A program made the position numbers and the translations under genes. Of a stretch of 64,000 nt of DNA, positions 28,743 to 38,277 are shown piece after piece. Location of the stretch: IMG/VR virus record IMGVR_UViG_3300018026_000007, positions 1 through 64,000 of that record. One strand, given 5' to 3'. Every line of letters starts with the position of its first letter. The stretch's first letter is position 1. Origin of the DNA: a virus. The notes beneath the pieces were generated by a model. That model was given only the letters and a program-made list of their open reading frames with translations. It did not search any database and was not told where the DNA came from.

Positions 28743-31421
28743 ATGACGATAGTAATAAACAATCCTGGCGCGAGCGTTCCGCTAACAACATACGGCGATA
28801 CGCTCTATGAAAACGGAACTCCTGCGCCCGCTCGATTGCCTGGAAATATAAACCCGACACGCCGGTATCTCAGCGAACTGGGTGCGTCGGCTCTTACGCC
28901 AACTTTGGTGCAGTCCGCTAAGAACGTCGATGTGACAGGAACGACCCATCTGACGTTTGCACAAGCGTTTTCAAACAACAATACGGCAGGAAACCTTTTG
29001 TTTGTCTCGGTAACGTGGTATGGCGCGGGCTATACCGCGTCGGTTGCGGATTCCCAAGGCAATTCAGGATGGACCCCCGTCGCGGCCAAAGTGACAAACA
29101 CCACGACGACCCAGGCTTTCTACTGCCCGAACTGCAAAGCTGGCGCAAATACGATAACAGTCACTTTTAGTAATTCCTCCGCGTCGTATCAGACACTCAC
29201 CATCGCCGAATTCTCAAATGTCAACACACTGGAGACCGAGGCTCAAACGACTGGAAGCGGCACGACGGCGGCAGGCGGGTCCATCGCCCCTACAGCAACA
29301 ACATCGCTTGTGGTCGGTTATGCTGGCTCGAACATCAACGGGTATAATAGTCCGAGTGCTCCATGGGCTTTGATTGGGAGCGGTGCCAGTTGTGACGGCC
29401 AAGTAGAATATCAAGTGGCTGCTGCGGGCACTTATGCGGCGGCGTTTCCGCTCGTCGGCACTGATTCATGGCAGGGGGGCACCGCCAGTTTTTATTTGGC
29501 TCCAGCGGCATTTGTGCAGGCGACCGATGCTTACGATGGATCGGGCGGTGCCAACACCACTTACAGCAAAGCGTTTGGCTCAAATAACACAGCAGGAAAT
29601 TTGTTGTTTGTTGTCATCTCCTACGAGACGGGTGTTTCGATATCATCCCTATCGGATACGAACGGCAACGCTTATGTGCCGCTGCCCGCTGTCACAAGTT
29701 CCACTCATATTACCCAGACGTTCTATGCTCTGGGGTGTAGAGCGGGAGCCAATACAGTCACGGTTGCATTCTCGGGCGCAGGGGCAACGTATCCCGATTT
29801 GATTATCAGCGAATACTCGGGCGTGAACGCCGTAGGCTCCTATACGACAGCCACGGGAAGCAGCAATGCGCCAGCCAGCGGCAACATCACGGCAGCCCCA
29901 TGGTCTTTAATTTTGGGATATGGCGACGAAGGTTCGTGTAACTGGACGGCAGGAACAAGCTGGACTTTACGCTCAACGGCGGGGAGTCGTCGAAGCGCGC
30001 TGGAAGACCAGTTGAACGTGGCATCGGGAACATATAGCGCGACTTTTTCGATAAACGTCTCGTCATCGTGGAGGGCGGGTATCGTCTGTTTCTACCAGAC
30101 ATTCACAGGAACGGGCGCGCCAGCTTGGTCAACTCCGTCCGCCGCCGATTTAGCCAACGGCACCACAGGATCGGGAGCGGTTGTTTTGGCAACGTCGCCG
30201 ACATTAGTAACGCCCAATATCGGTGCCGCCACGGCGACCACACCAACGGCAGGCGATAGCTCTACCAAAGTCGCCACGACCGCTTTTGTTTCATCGGCGT
30301 CCGCAAATACGCTTAATGTGAATGGTTCGGTGGTGGTGACCCCGTTTGATGTGAACGCCCTAGTGAATGGTAACGGTGTTGGCGGACAGGTGAACGTAAA
30401 TGGGACGCCCGTTGAAACCGCCATTTCATGTATGATCGAGAATCCCGTCAACTTAGTAAATGGGCAGCGGGCCATAGGAACCACCTACTACAACAACACG
30501 GGATTGCCGATGCTTGTGATTGTTTCGGTCTTTTCGGATACGGCGAATGTGGTTTACACGGCGGCGGCTGATAGCAGTGCCAATCCCTCGACGGTCGTTT
30601 ATAAGACCGTAGGAGACAACAACTCATCCTACAACGACGTGTCCTTGACTTTCTTCGTCATGCCTGGACAATTCTACTCGGTGACTGCGAGTGCGGGATC
30701 GACCACAATTGAAGGATGGAGAGAATTCATTTGTCAGCGAGGTGCGATGACCGATAGCGGGGATATCCACACCACTCCAGGTCGTGCGCTCGCCACCGTT
30801 TATCAGAATACTTCAGGAAAAACCATGTTCGTGGTGGCCCAAGTGGCGTCAGTAAACGCGGCTAGTGCGGTGCTGGGTCTCTCTGATTCGTCTCCCGCCC
30901 CGACAAATGTGGTCGATAGTTTTATGCAAAACTCTAGCGGAGCCAACACCGTCACCGTCATCATGATTGTGCCCAACGGGCATTACTATGAAGTGACTGC
31001 GGCATCGGGCTCACTGGCGTTATGGCATGAGTACTCATGGGCTATCTCATGCCAGAAATCGACCGATTTGATTTTGACATCGGGGAGCGGGCAATTGCGA
31101 ACGGGTGCTGGTTCCGCCGCACAGGTAAACACTGGGTCGAGCACATCTACGTTCGGTTCGCAGCAATACTGGCAGAACAATACTCAAGCTGTTCGGTGGG
31201 TTCAAGTGATTACGACGAGCGGCGCAGCGGATAGTTTTTGTCAAATTGCGGCGGGCGACGGAATTCCGCCGTACCAGATTTTGTCGGTTTGCAGGAGACA
31301 TACGGCGGCTAGTTCTCGCCACACGTATGGACCCGTTTTGCCAGGAAAAACGTATGCATTTCTTGATACGACGAACAGTACTTTGACGCAATCCCATTGG
31401 TGGGAGTACCAACTAGGATAG
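28743..31421 (+). CDS. Tail fibre-like protein with duplicated domain (892 aa)
   Basis: Two consecutive copies of a ~200-residue beta domain occupy about residues 55-255 and 258-455; both begin with AFxxNNTAGNLLFV and share GANTxTVxF and LxIxEYS/FSNVN blocks. The middle has the AATATTPTAGDSSTKVATTA segment typical of tail-fibre stalks. The C-terminal 350 residues hold further repeated beta segments (ATVYQNTSGKTMFVVAQV resembling RAIGTTYYNNTGLPMLVIVSV). It probably makes the distal receptor-binding structure. Starts 12 bases after the previous gene with GAGGATTTC upstream. Confidence 0.7.
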   Translation: MTIVINNPGASVPLTTYGDTLYENGTPAPARLPGNINPTRRYLSELGASALTPTLVQSAKNVDVTGTTHLTFAQAFSNNNTAGNLLFVSVTWYGAGYTASVADSQGNSGWTPVAAKVTNTTTTQAFYCPNCKAGANTITVTFSNSSASYQTLTIAEFSNVNTLETEAQTTGSGTTAAGGSIAPTATTSLVVGYAGSNINGYNSPSAPWALIGSGASCDGQVEYQVAAAGTYAAAFPLVGTDSWQGGTASFYLAPAAFVQATDAYDGSGGANTTYSKAFGSNNTAGNLLFVVISYETGVSISSLSDTNGNAYVPLPAVTSSTHITQTFYALGCRAGANTVTVAFSGAGATYPDLIISEYSGVNAVGSYTTATGSSNAPASGNITAAPWSLILGYGDEGSCNWTAGTSWTLRSTAGSRRSALEDQLNVASGTYSATFSINVSSSWRAGIVCFYQTFTGTGAPAWSTPSAADLANGTTGSGAVVLATSPTLVTPNIGAATATTPTAGDSSTKVATTAFVSSASANTLNVNGSVVVTPFDVNALVNGNGVGGQVNVNGTPVETAISCMIENPVNLVNGQRAIGTTYYNNTGLPMLVIVSVFSDTANVVYTAAADSSANPSTVVYKTVGDNNSSYNDVSLTFFVMPGQFYSVTASAGSTTIEGWREFICQRGAMTDSGDIHTTPGRALATVYQNTSGKTMFVVAQVASVNAASAVLGLSDSSPAPTNVVDSFMQNSSGANTVTVIMIVPNGHYYEVTAASGSLALWHEYSWAISCQKSTDLILTSGSGQLRTGAGSAAQVNTGSSTSTFGSQQYWQNNTQAVRWVQVITTSGAADSFCQIAAGDGIPPYQILSVCRRHTAASSRHTYGPVLPGKTYAFLDTTNSTLTQSHWWEYQLG

Positions 31422-31432
31422 GAGAAAATTCG

Positions 31433-31963
31433 ATGGCACAGACAATCAACTGGAGTGGCACAACACCCGCCGCCCCCGCAAACGCAATCAACGTGGCCTG
31501 GCAGAATGACAGCAGCACGCCTCCGAACATTTCGGCGAACGTGCCGAGTGGTGTCGGCGGTGCGGCCAATATCGTTGCCCGTAAAGTTCTTACCGCTCAG
31601 ACGGCGGCGCAGAGTAGCGTTAGCCTTTTGTCGGTGCCGTCCAGCGGAGCGGGATTCTACAAGGTTCACTACGTCGCTACAATCACCACGGCGGCGACGA
31701 CTGGCGCGGCCACCTCTACTTTGGGTGGCTCAGCGGGCTTCCAGTTGGTCTATACCAACGGAAACGGCGACGCTGTCTCCAAAACGACAGTCGGAACCGT
31801 AAACAACTCAACGGCAAACACGACTGGCACATCGATATCGGGGTGTGTCGCCGCCTATTGCTCGGCGTCTTCAACCTTGGCATTCAGTTTTGGCTATGCC
31901 AGCAATACGGCGGCACAGATGGCTTACGATCTTGCAATCTTTGTCGAATTCGTGGGAGCCTAA
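31433..31963 (+). CDS. Probable virion beta-protein (176 aa)
   Basis: AGGAG is 9 bases before ATG 31433, deciding it over 31397. Ala/Thr/Ser-rich beta protein (SSGAGFYKVHYVATITTAATTGAATSTLGGSAGF, MAYDLAIFVEFVG) resembling small phage capsid-decoration or tail proteins. Role unknown. Confidence 0.6.
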   Translation: MAQTINWSGTTPAAPANAINVAWQNDSSTPPNISANVPSGVGGAANIVARKVLTAQTAAQSSVSLLSVPSSGAGFYKVHYVATITTAATTGAATSTLGGSAGFQLVYTNGNGDAVSKTTVGTVNNSTANTTGTSISGCVAAYCSASSTLAFSFGYASNTAAQMAYDLAIFVEFVGA

Positions 31964-31972
31964 TTCTAAAAT

Positions 31973-31998
31973 AAGACTTTCCGTTCCATAGGTAGGAG
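31973..31998 (+). promoter_or_regulatory. GACTTT-class promoter motif
   Basis: AAGACTTTCCGTTCCATAGG followed by TAGG; leads into the ribosome site of ATG 32006. Confidence 0.65.
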
Positions 31999-32005
31999 AA
32001 GGACT

Positions 32006-32371
32006 ATGCCGAACAGTATTGCCGACACTTTGAGCGCGGCGAAGGGCGCGCTTGTTCATGCAAACGCTGCATTTCCGAGCCCATCCACCCCGAAGGCGGC
32101 ACCTGCCGCACCGAAACCAGCGGCCAAAGCCGCACCGTCACTCGGCGAAGAACTAGCTGTCAAAAAGAGCATGGTGGATAAAGCGGTATCCGCGCTGCCG
32201 AAAATGCATGACGGCGGGCCCATCCTCGCGGACGGAGGCTATCAGTTGAAAGCTGGGGAGCATGTCTTGACCGCGCCGCAGGCAAAGATGGCACGCAAGC
32301 ACGCGCTGATGGCTGTTGGACTAAAATCCTTGAGCAAACCAGGCAAGACAAGTTCAAAAAAGAGGGCATAA
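32006..32371 (+). CDS. Hypothetical virion-region protein (121 aa)
   Basis: Alanine/proline linker, then MHDGGPILADGGYQLKAGEHVLTAPQAKMARKHALM, a glycine motif common in phage structural-region proteins, and a basic tail. TAGGAGAAGG precedes the ATG. Confidence 0.6.
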   Translation: MPNSIADTLSAAKGALVHANAAFPSPSTPKAAPAAPKPAAKAAPSLGEELAVKKSMVDKAVSALPKMHDGGPILADGGYQLKAGEHVLTAPQAKMARKHALMAVGLKSLSKPGKTSSKKRA

Positions 32372-32373
32372 CA

Positions 32374-32673
32374 ATGAAATCGAATAGCGGACACGAGAAA
32401 GCCCCGCAACCCAAATCGGTTATGGTATTCAAGGGCATCAAGGGGCTCGTCGCTTCGGGACCAGGAACCAAAAAAGCCGTTGTCCATGCGAAGGTGCGCC
32501 CCGAGCAGAACGAGGGTGCAAAAATCCCGCAGGACGCGACGAAGAAAACGCCTACCATGACCGCATCCAAAACGGCCATGAAGACCATGCCGCATGGCAA
32601 GGTCAATGTCTCGTCGAACATTCGACCAGAAGGCGCGATTAAACGCGACGCCGCGAGCGTCGTGAAGCTGTAA
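32374..32673 (+). CDS. Small basic protein (99 aa)
   Basis: Lysine-rich and probably disordered (VMVFKGIKGLVASGPGTKKAVVHAKVRPEQNEGAKIP...). Two bases after the previous stop. May be a virion DNA-binding or internal protein; not recognised. Confidence 0.55.
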   Translation: MKSNSGHEKAPQPKSVMVFKGIKGLVASGPGTKKAVVHAKVRPEQNEGAKIPQDATKKTPTMTASKTAMKTMPHGKVNVSSNIRPEGAIKRDAASVVKL

Positions 32674-32689
32674 CTAGGGAGAATCTCAT

Positions 32690-33349
32690 ATGGGATCGAT
32701 TAGAACACTCGGGCTTGCCACTGCTGTCACAGGGACGCCGACGCCCGCCGTCTTGGCTGCCGCATACTACACCAGTTCGAATTTGGCAACGCCTGGAGTG
32801 GTGATTGCCGCTGTGTCATTCTCAATCAAGAACAACATCGCAACCATTGTGATGGGCTCTCTGCCGACGAACGGCTACAACGGTCCCAACGGCTATCCGA
32901 CCGCCAACGCGACCACGGGATCGCGGTTCGATCTTCAGTCGGTATCTCCTGCAGCGAATGGCCAGAAGGTTGTTCTGTGGGGCTTCTCAACCGCGACGTA
33001 TTTCAACGGCAAGGTTGTGACGGTTCGGGACTGCGACCCATCCACTCTATCATTCAGTTTTTATTTCAAGCATGCCGATGTCAACAGCACAAACGACACA
33101 GGAAATACCGCGCCAGCCCCCGCCCAGCACTATCGGGCCATTCGGCTCGAATGCGGCCAGTCACTCAGCACCGACCTCATCTATGTCGGTGACGGCAACG
33201 TGTCTTCGACGCAGTATATGGCCTGCTTGTCCCTTGCGGGGCAACTCGCCATCGAGATCGCGTCGGACAACATCCCGCCCGAAGGAATTTGGATTGATAC
33301 CAGCGGGTCGTCATCTAACGACCAAGTCATGGTGACAGTGATTTACTAA
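32690..33349 (+). CDS. Probable structural protein (219 aa)
   Basis: Beta-rich (VVIAAVSFSIKNNIATIVMGSL, KVVLWGFSTATYFNGKVVTV, AIEIASDNIPPEGIWIDTSGS). CTAGGGAG precedes ATG 32690. Resembles small phage head/tail proteins in composition only. Confidence 0.55.
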   Translation: MGSIRTLGLATAVTGTPTPAVLAAAYYTSSNLATPGVVIAAVSFSIKNNIATIVMGSLPTNGYNGPNGYPTANATTGSRFDLQSVSPAANGQKVVLWGFSTATYFNGKVVTVRDCDPSTLSFSFYFKHADVNSTNDTGNTAPAPAQHYRAIRLECGQSLSTDLIYVGDGNVSSTQYMACLSLAGQLAIEIASDNIPPEGIWIDTSGSSSNDQVMVTVIY

Positions 33350-33366
33350 GTCAGGAAAGATGAGCC

Positions 33367-33726
33367 ATGCCCGTCCTGCATTACTCTATTAGTGGCAATG
33401 TCGGGGTGGCGGCTGCAGGCGCGACGGTAACCCTCTCGGGCGCAGCCAGTGCAACAACGACTGCCGATATTGCAGGGAACTACACGTTCGGCGGTCTTCT
33501 GAATGGCGCGTATTTTATCACACCTGCCCTGGCGGGATTTGTTTTTACCCCACACAGCGCGGCTAGATCGATATCGGGGGCAAATGTCACGGGCGTAAAT
33601 TTCACGCCGTCGCCGATAGTCATACCGCCCGCATCCGTAGTTTTTAAGACAGAAATCTCCGCGCGGATTACCTCGGCGCGCACGGAGCTTGTGGGAACAA
33701 ATTTAGGCACAAGAACCATGAGGTAG
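33367..33726 (+). CDS. Ig-like/carboxypeptidase-regulatory-like domain protein (119 aa)
   Basis: One domain of the SdrD-B/carboxypeptidase-regulatory type: ISGNVGVAAAGATVTLSG, TADIAGNYTFGGLLNGAYFITP, GFVFTPHSAARSISGANVTGVNFTP. Such domains decorate phage virion surfaces. The C-terminal 30 residues are an extension without a match. Confidence 0.7.
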   Translation: MPVLHYSISGNVGVAAAGATVTLSGAASATTTADIAGNYTFGGLLNGAYFITPALAGFVFTPHSAARSISGANVTGVNFTPSPIVIPPASVVFKTEISARITSARTELVGTNLGTRTMR

Positions 33727-33733
33727 GTGGAGC

Positions 33734-34030
33734 ATGTTACCGTTCGGAGCATGGATACGCAGTGCGTTTTCGGAGTCAGATGGCACGGGGTCTTCGTCAC
33801 GAATTCTCTTTGCGTCCGCAATGGGAATCACGCTTGTCCTGATAATCATCATTTGTGGCGTCCATCTTCGCCAGCACGTCGATACCGTGATAACCAAAGA
33901 GACGTTGGACGGCTTTCGCGATTTCGTTGGCATCGCATGGGGTCCGTACGCAGCCAACAAAATAACTACCGTCGCGACCAGCATATTTGGCAACAAGGGT
34001 GGTGCAGGGGATCAGCCGTCAGAGCACTAG
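33734..34030 (+). CDS. Single-span membrane protein (98 aa)
   Basis: One strong transmembrane helix (ILFASAMGITLVLIIIICGVHL) lies between a polar N-terminus and a soluble C-terminus (ETLDGFRDFVGIAWGPYAANK). It resembles a small membrane protein often found next to terminase genes. A holin is possible but there is no endolysin neighbour. ATG 33734 is 7 bases after the previous stop with GTGGAG upstream. Confidence 0.6.
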   Translation: MLPFGAWIRSAFSESDGTGSSSRILFASAMGITLVLIIIICGVHLRQHVDTVITKETLDGFRDFVGIAWGPYAANKITTVATSIFGNKGGAGDQPSEH

Positions 34031-34057
34031 ACGTTTTTTGATGCGGGAGCAGCCGCC

Positions 34058-35965
34058 ATGTTTGTATTACCTGAAAAAGAACAACCCATTTTTGAGCAGT
34101 ACTGCAGGTCGGTGGACCTGACCAACTTCCCTAAAAAGTTTGTGAAGTCCTTTGAGGGTTTTGACGAAACGACCAGGCAGAAATGGTATCTCGGGCGGTA
34201 TCGGTGTCTGAAGGACCCGCTCTACTTGAGCGGTTATGCCGTTGCCGAAAAAGCGGGAGACGACCATCTGCCTGAGAGTTACAAGCCCATTCTAGGAATG
34301 GATTTTCAGACGGACCCACATGAACTTTTGTTCAAACAGTTTCTGCAGAAACGACCAGGCGAAGGGCTCGTCGTCTCGGACCTAGACACGGTCACCAAAA
34401 AGCGGATGATTCTCTGGCCGCGCGGTATCTTCAAAACGTCCGCCATCATTGTCGATATCGTTCAAACCATTCTGAACTACCCCAATATCCGCATATGCTT
34501 TCTGACGGGCGGCGATCAACTCGCCAAGCGTCAATTGGCGCGCGTAAAGCGTGTCTTTGAGAGACCATCCGAACTGTTCAAGTGGCTGTTTCCTGAATTC
34601 TGTCTGAAGAGTGTTCGAAACAAGAAAATCCAGGACGAGAGTAACCCCCGAGCCTGGTCTGATGAACTCTGCAAGATGGGGACGGCTCATGAATTTACAG
34701 TTCCGTGTCGCACCAACGACACGTTCGCCGAGCCGACCTTTGCAATCTCTACCGCGAAGTCAGTCAAGGCGGGATCGCACTTTGAACTCATCTATATCGA
34801 TGACTTGGTGAACGACCAGAACTATCGCAGCGTCAAAGCCCTTGAAAAATGCTATCAGGATTATCTCGACATCTGCCCTGTGCTCGATCCAGCGGGCTTC
34901 ATCGTCATGACGGGAACTCGCTACTCGTTTGGCGACACATATGAGCGGCTTCAAGACCTAGCCAAAGAAGAAGAGAAGTTGATGGGCCAGACGATCTGGA
35001 AATTCTCCATCCGCGATTGCTGGAGTTGGGGCTGCAAAACCTGCGGGCACTCCAGCGTGTATCACGACACCGACAAAAACATTCTCGAACCCCCATGCAC
35101 CAAGGTTGGATGCCCCTGCAGGGGATTTCAATCGAGTGGTTCGAAGGGGGTGTTGTTCCCGCAGACTCGAACTTTCGATAAACGGGTGATCGGGCACACT
35201 CTGGATTTCTTAGAGGGCGAGCGGATTCGCCTGGGCAACGAATTTTTTGCGAATCAGTATGAAAATAAACCCATCGCGACGGGCGCGCAGACGTTTGATG
35301 AGGTGATGATAGGCGGCCAGACCCTGCACGATCTATCTCAAATCCCGTCCTATCAGCAGTCGTTCACATTCATGGTGGGTGACTTGGCGTATGTGGGGCA
35401 AGATGGACGGGACGACTCCGTGTTGTTCATCTGCAGGAAGTTTCAAGGCCAGATTTTCATCTTCGACTGCGACTTTGGGAACTGGGATGCCGCGCAAGTG
35501 GCCGAACATACGGTCAACAATCTGTTAAAGCATCGCCCTCAGATGATTTATTACGAAAAGTTCAATGGCTGGGAAGCGTACGAGAACATTATCACCGCCC
35601 ATGCAGCCACGCGCGGGATCATGAAGCTCCCGATTCAATGGGAGAAGGGGTCGCAGGCTCCGAAGGCGAAGGTGACTCGCATCGGCGCAGTCAAGGGACC
35701 CTTAATTGCAAAGCGATTGTGGTTCTATGCAGGCATGCCAGGTTATTCGCGGCTCTCCGACCAGTTGGTGAAGTGGCCGAAGCTGGGACGCCACGATGAT
35801 TTTGCCGACTGCGCGGGCATGGTAATGGCTGCACCGACAGGATATCAGCTTGAGACGCCGCCCGAAGTGCTTCTGCCGTCGAATTGGTTGCGTAAGCTCA
35901 ATCAGTCCGAGCCGATAGACGACTCGTACGGCGACAACGGGTGCGGGACAGGCATAGTTTGCTGA
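34058..35965 (+). CDS. terL: Terminase large subunit
   Basis: The 635-residue protein has a phage packaging ATPase with Walker A-like WPRGIFKTSAI (K126) and Walker B LIYIDDLV (D247, D248), then an RNase H-like nuclease with VGDLAYVG...DDS near residue 450 and HDDFADCAGMV near 595. Between them is an insertion with paired cysteines (CWSWGCKTCGHSS, CTKVGCPC, about 322-368), likely a zinc module not usual in TerL. It cleaves and pumps DNA through the portal encoded next. GGGAGCAGCC precedes ATG 34058. Confidence 0.92.
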   Translation: MFVLPEKEQPIFEQYCRSVDLTNFPKKFVKSFEGFDETTRQKWYLGRYRCLKDPLYLSGYAVAEKAGDDHLPESYKPILGMDFQTDPHELLFKQFLQKRPGEGLVVSDLDTVTKKRMILWPRGIFKTSAIIVDIVQTILNYPNIRICFLTGGDQLAKRQLARVKRVFERPSELFKWLFPEFCLKSVRNKKIQDESNPRAWSDELCKMGTAHEFTVPCRTNDTFAEPTFAISTAKSVKAGSHFELIYIDDLVNDQNYRSVKALEKCYQDYLDICPVLDPAGFIVMTGTRYSFGDTYERLQDLAKEEEKLMGQTIWKFSIRDCWSWGCKTCGHSSVYHDTDKNILEPPCTKVGCPCRGFQSSGSKGVLFPQTRTFDKRVIGHTLDFLEGERIRLGNEFFANQYENKPIATGAQTFDEVMIGGQTLHDLSQIPSYQQSFTFMVGDLAYVGQDGRDDSVLFICRKFQGQIFIFDCDFGNWDAAQVAEHTVNNLLKHRPQMIYYEKFNGWEAYENIITAHAATRGIMKLPIQWEKGSQAPKAKVTRIGAVKGPLIAKRLWFYAGMPGYSRLSDQLVKWPKLGRHDDFADCAGMVMAAPTGYQLETPPEVLLPSNWLRKLNQSEPIDDSYGDNGCGTGIVC

Positions 35966-35969
35966 AAAT

Positions 35970-35992
35970 AAGACTTTTCGCTCTTAGATGAG
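35970..35992 (+). promoter_or_regulatory. GACTTT-class promoter motif (weaker)
   Basis: AAGACTTTTCGCTCTTAGAT: first box exact, second degenerate. It lies between terL and the portal gene. Confidence 0.5.
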
Positions 35993-35999
35993 ACTATTT

Positions 36000-38234
36000 A
36001 TGGCTGATACACCGACAACCGAGATTACAGCTACCAGTCATTTCGAAGATAAAGGTCAAATCCGCGTCCAAGACCTGCCTGGAGCCGTGCCATACGGCGA
36101 GACCGCGCTTCCCATTGGTGCTACAGAGGTTGCCTTCCCCGACCAGGGTCGCTCAGACCTGTCGCTGATGAAGGAAGCGAACCTGAATCGCGAAGAATCC
36201 GAGAATTTTATCGCGACGCGGGGTCTGATCGGGCGTTGGAACATGGCGGAAATCATGTTGCGCGCCTGGGTCGAGCCAATCAAGTGGAAAGGCAGTGAAC
36301 AATTCCGCTCTCACTTGGGCGTGCCCTTGGTTGCAGAGCAATTCTACAGCATTCACAGTGTGGTGAACCAAACGCTGTTCGGCGGCTATCAAGTTTTCAA
36401 AATCGACGCCACTTCTGGCACGCCGCTCGAATGCGCGCTGGCTCAACAGGCCATTCTGAACGCGCAATTGAAAACATGCGGGTACAAGGGCGTTTCCGCG
36501 AAGACCGAGTTTCGCGAAATTACCTACGACGGATTGTTTTATGGGTTCGGGGTTGCGCACTACGGCTGGAAGACAGTCAAAAAGAACATCATCAAGAAAG
36601 TTCCCCGCGTTCATACTCAGACGACCAGTGTCAATGGAAACCTGATTCAAATTCCTACTGAGTCAAAGGACGAAGATGATTTTGTCGAAAAGATTGTCGG
36701 CATTTTGGAAATCAATCAACCCATGCTTGAGCATGTGCCGATTCGCAGATTTCGATATGCGCCCGATCTTCGCCGAGGTGATCCGCGATGCTCAGAGTGG
36801 TGCGGTCGGCTCATTTATGTGACAGGATATGACCTGGACGCCCTTCGTAACACCGAAGGCTGGAATATCCCTACCCGCGCTCAACTCGTCGCACTGACAA
36901 CTCCGCAGATGCAGAGCCAGGCGGCAACCAATCCACTGGAGACGCTTGGTTCCAATACTGGCAATCCCGTCTTTCAGCAGACCACGACGCCACAAAAAGC
37001 GTATCCAGAGAATTACACGGAGCGGACAGCGCATGACCCCCTGATGCGCAAATTCGAAGTCTTCGACTATTGGACTGCAGACCGTCATGCGGTTATTCTT
37101 GGCAAAGAGTACGTGCTGCTGAACGAGACGCACAAATTTGGGCGTCCGCCGTTTCTTGGATTCTGTTTCCGCAATGCGCCCGACTCGGCGCACGGCTACG
37201 GCATCGCATTTTGGCTGACCGATTTCCAGCGCGTCTGCCAGGGCGTCATCAATGCTTTCTTGGATGACATGAACTTGAACTTGATGGGTACCTACACGGC
37301 TCCTGCGGGCACTACGAACAGTGCGCAGGCGCAGTGGATTTTCCCAGGTAAGGTTTTCAAGACCGATGCCGCAGGTAAGGTTGAGCCGATGACGCGCAAC
37401 GCGGTCAATGCTCAAGAGCCGCTCTCGGTAATCGCCCAGATGAAACAATGGGCGGCTTCGATCACAGGGGCGGGGCCGAGTACTCTCGGGGCGGCTCCTG
37501 GTCCGTCTGGCGCGATGCGGACTCCCGCAGGTGCAGAGGCGGTCTCTGGCGGCGAGTCGGTCAAGCTCCAAGACTTGGTGGATGTGATTTCGGAACAGAT
37601 ATTCATTCCGTTCATCGAATTCTGTATCGAGCAGAATCAAAAGCTCAAGCCATCTCAAGTACGCGCGATGCTTTCGCAGGCCCTGGGTGATGCATTCAAG
37701 GCCACGCCGCTCGATATTCTTAACGGTTCTTACCGAGTCGATATTTCTGCGGCGACGAAACTCGCGGCGCGGGAAGCACTGAACAAATACATGGGCGTGC
37801 TGCAGACATTCCTGCAATCGCCAGGCACGGTAGAAAATCTTGCCGTCCAGGCCATGAAGCTCGACTACAACGCCATGTTCGAAGCTCTCTACGATTCCTT
37901 CGGCGTGCCGTACAAGGAAAAGATTATCGTGCCGATGAACGACGAAGACAAGGCGCGCATGGCCGCACAGACACAACAGGCCGCCGCGCAGGGCAAACTG
38001 GCACTGGTGCAGGCGCAAGGTGAAGTGAAGAAAGATGTGGACAACAACCAGGCCGAAAATCGGATGTTGATTGAAACAGGCAAGCACACACTGAAGACGC
38101 ATGGAGCAGACCATCAGGCGAGTATCGACGCGGCGCAGGCGAAAGCCGAAGCCGCGACACCGCAAGCCCAGGGTCTCGACCGAGCCGCGAAGGGTGCGTT
38201 TGCGACGATGGACAAATCAGCTTTCGGGCAGTAA
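36000..38234 (+). CDS. Portal protein
   Basis: The position after terL, the 744-residue length and the pattern fit a portal: an N-terminal clip/wing region with WNMAEIMLRAWVEP, LVAEQFYSIHSVVNQTLF, a central conserved stem-like part with FWLTDFQRVCQGVINAFLDDMNLNL, then MKQWAASITGAGPSTLGAAPGPSGAMRTPAGAEAV and long C-terminal coiled helices (AAQTQQAAAQGKLALVQAQGE). It forms the dodecameric DNA gate. ATG 36000 is preferred; the start at 35988 lies inside the promoter motif. Confidence 0.8.
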   Translation: MADTPTTEITATSHFEDKGQIRVQDLPGAVPYGETALPIGATEVAFPDQGRSDLSLMKEANLNREESENFIATRGLIGRWNMAEIMLRAWVEPIKWKGSEQFRSHLGVPLVAEQFYSIHSVVNQTLFGGYQVFKIDATSGTPLECALAQQAILNAQLKTCGYKGVSAKTEFREITYDGLFYGFGVAHYGWKTVKKNIIKKVPRVHTQTTSVNGNLIQIPTESKDEDDFVEKIVGILEINQPMLEHVPIRRFRYAPDLRRGDPRCSEWCGRLIYVTGYDLDALRNTEGWNIPTRAQLVALTTPQMQSQAATNPLETLGSNTGNPVFQQTTTPQKAYPENYTERTAHDPLMRKFEVFDYWTADRHAVILGKEYVLLNETHKFGRPPFLGFCFRNAPDSAHGYGIAFWLTDFQRVCQGVINAFLDDMNLNLMGTYTAPAGTTNSAQAQWIFPGKVFKTDAAGKVEPMTRNAVNAQEPLSVIAQMKQWAASITGAGPSTLGAAPGPSGAMRTPAGAEAVSGGESVKLQDLVDVISEQIFIPFIEFCIEQNQKLKPSQVRAMLSQALGDAFKATPLDILNGSYRVDISAATKLAAREALNKYMGVLQTFLQSPGTVENLAVQAMKLDYNAMFEALYDSFGVPYKEKIIVPMNDEDKARMAAQTQQAAAQGKLALVQAQGEVKKDVDNNQAENRMLIETGKHTLKTHGADHQASIDAAQAKAEAATPQAQGLDRAAKGAFATMDKSAFGQ

Positions 38235-38277
38235 TCATGGCCGTGGTAATTAACATGGCCATGGGACGGAGCATAAC

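Noticed and set aside
36792-38165. Minus-strand 457-codon frame opposite the portal gene
   Set aside because: Antisense of a high-GC coding region; composition rich in Arg, His and Cys, typical of a shadow frame.
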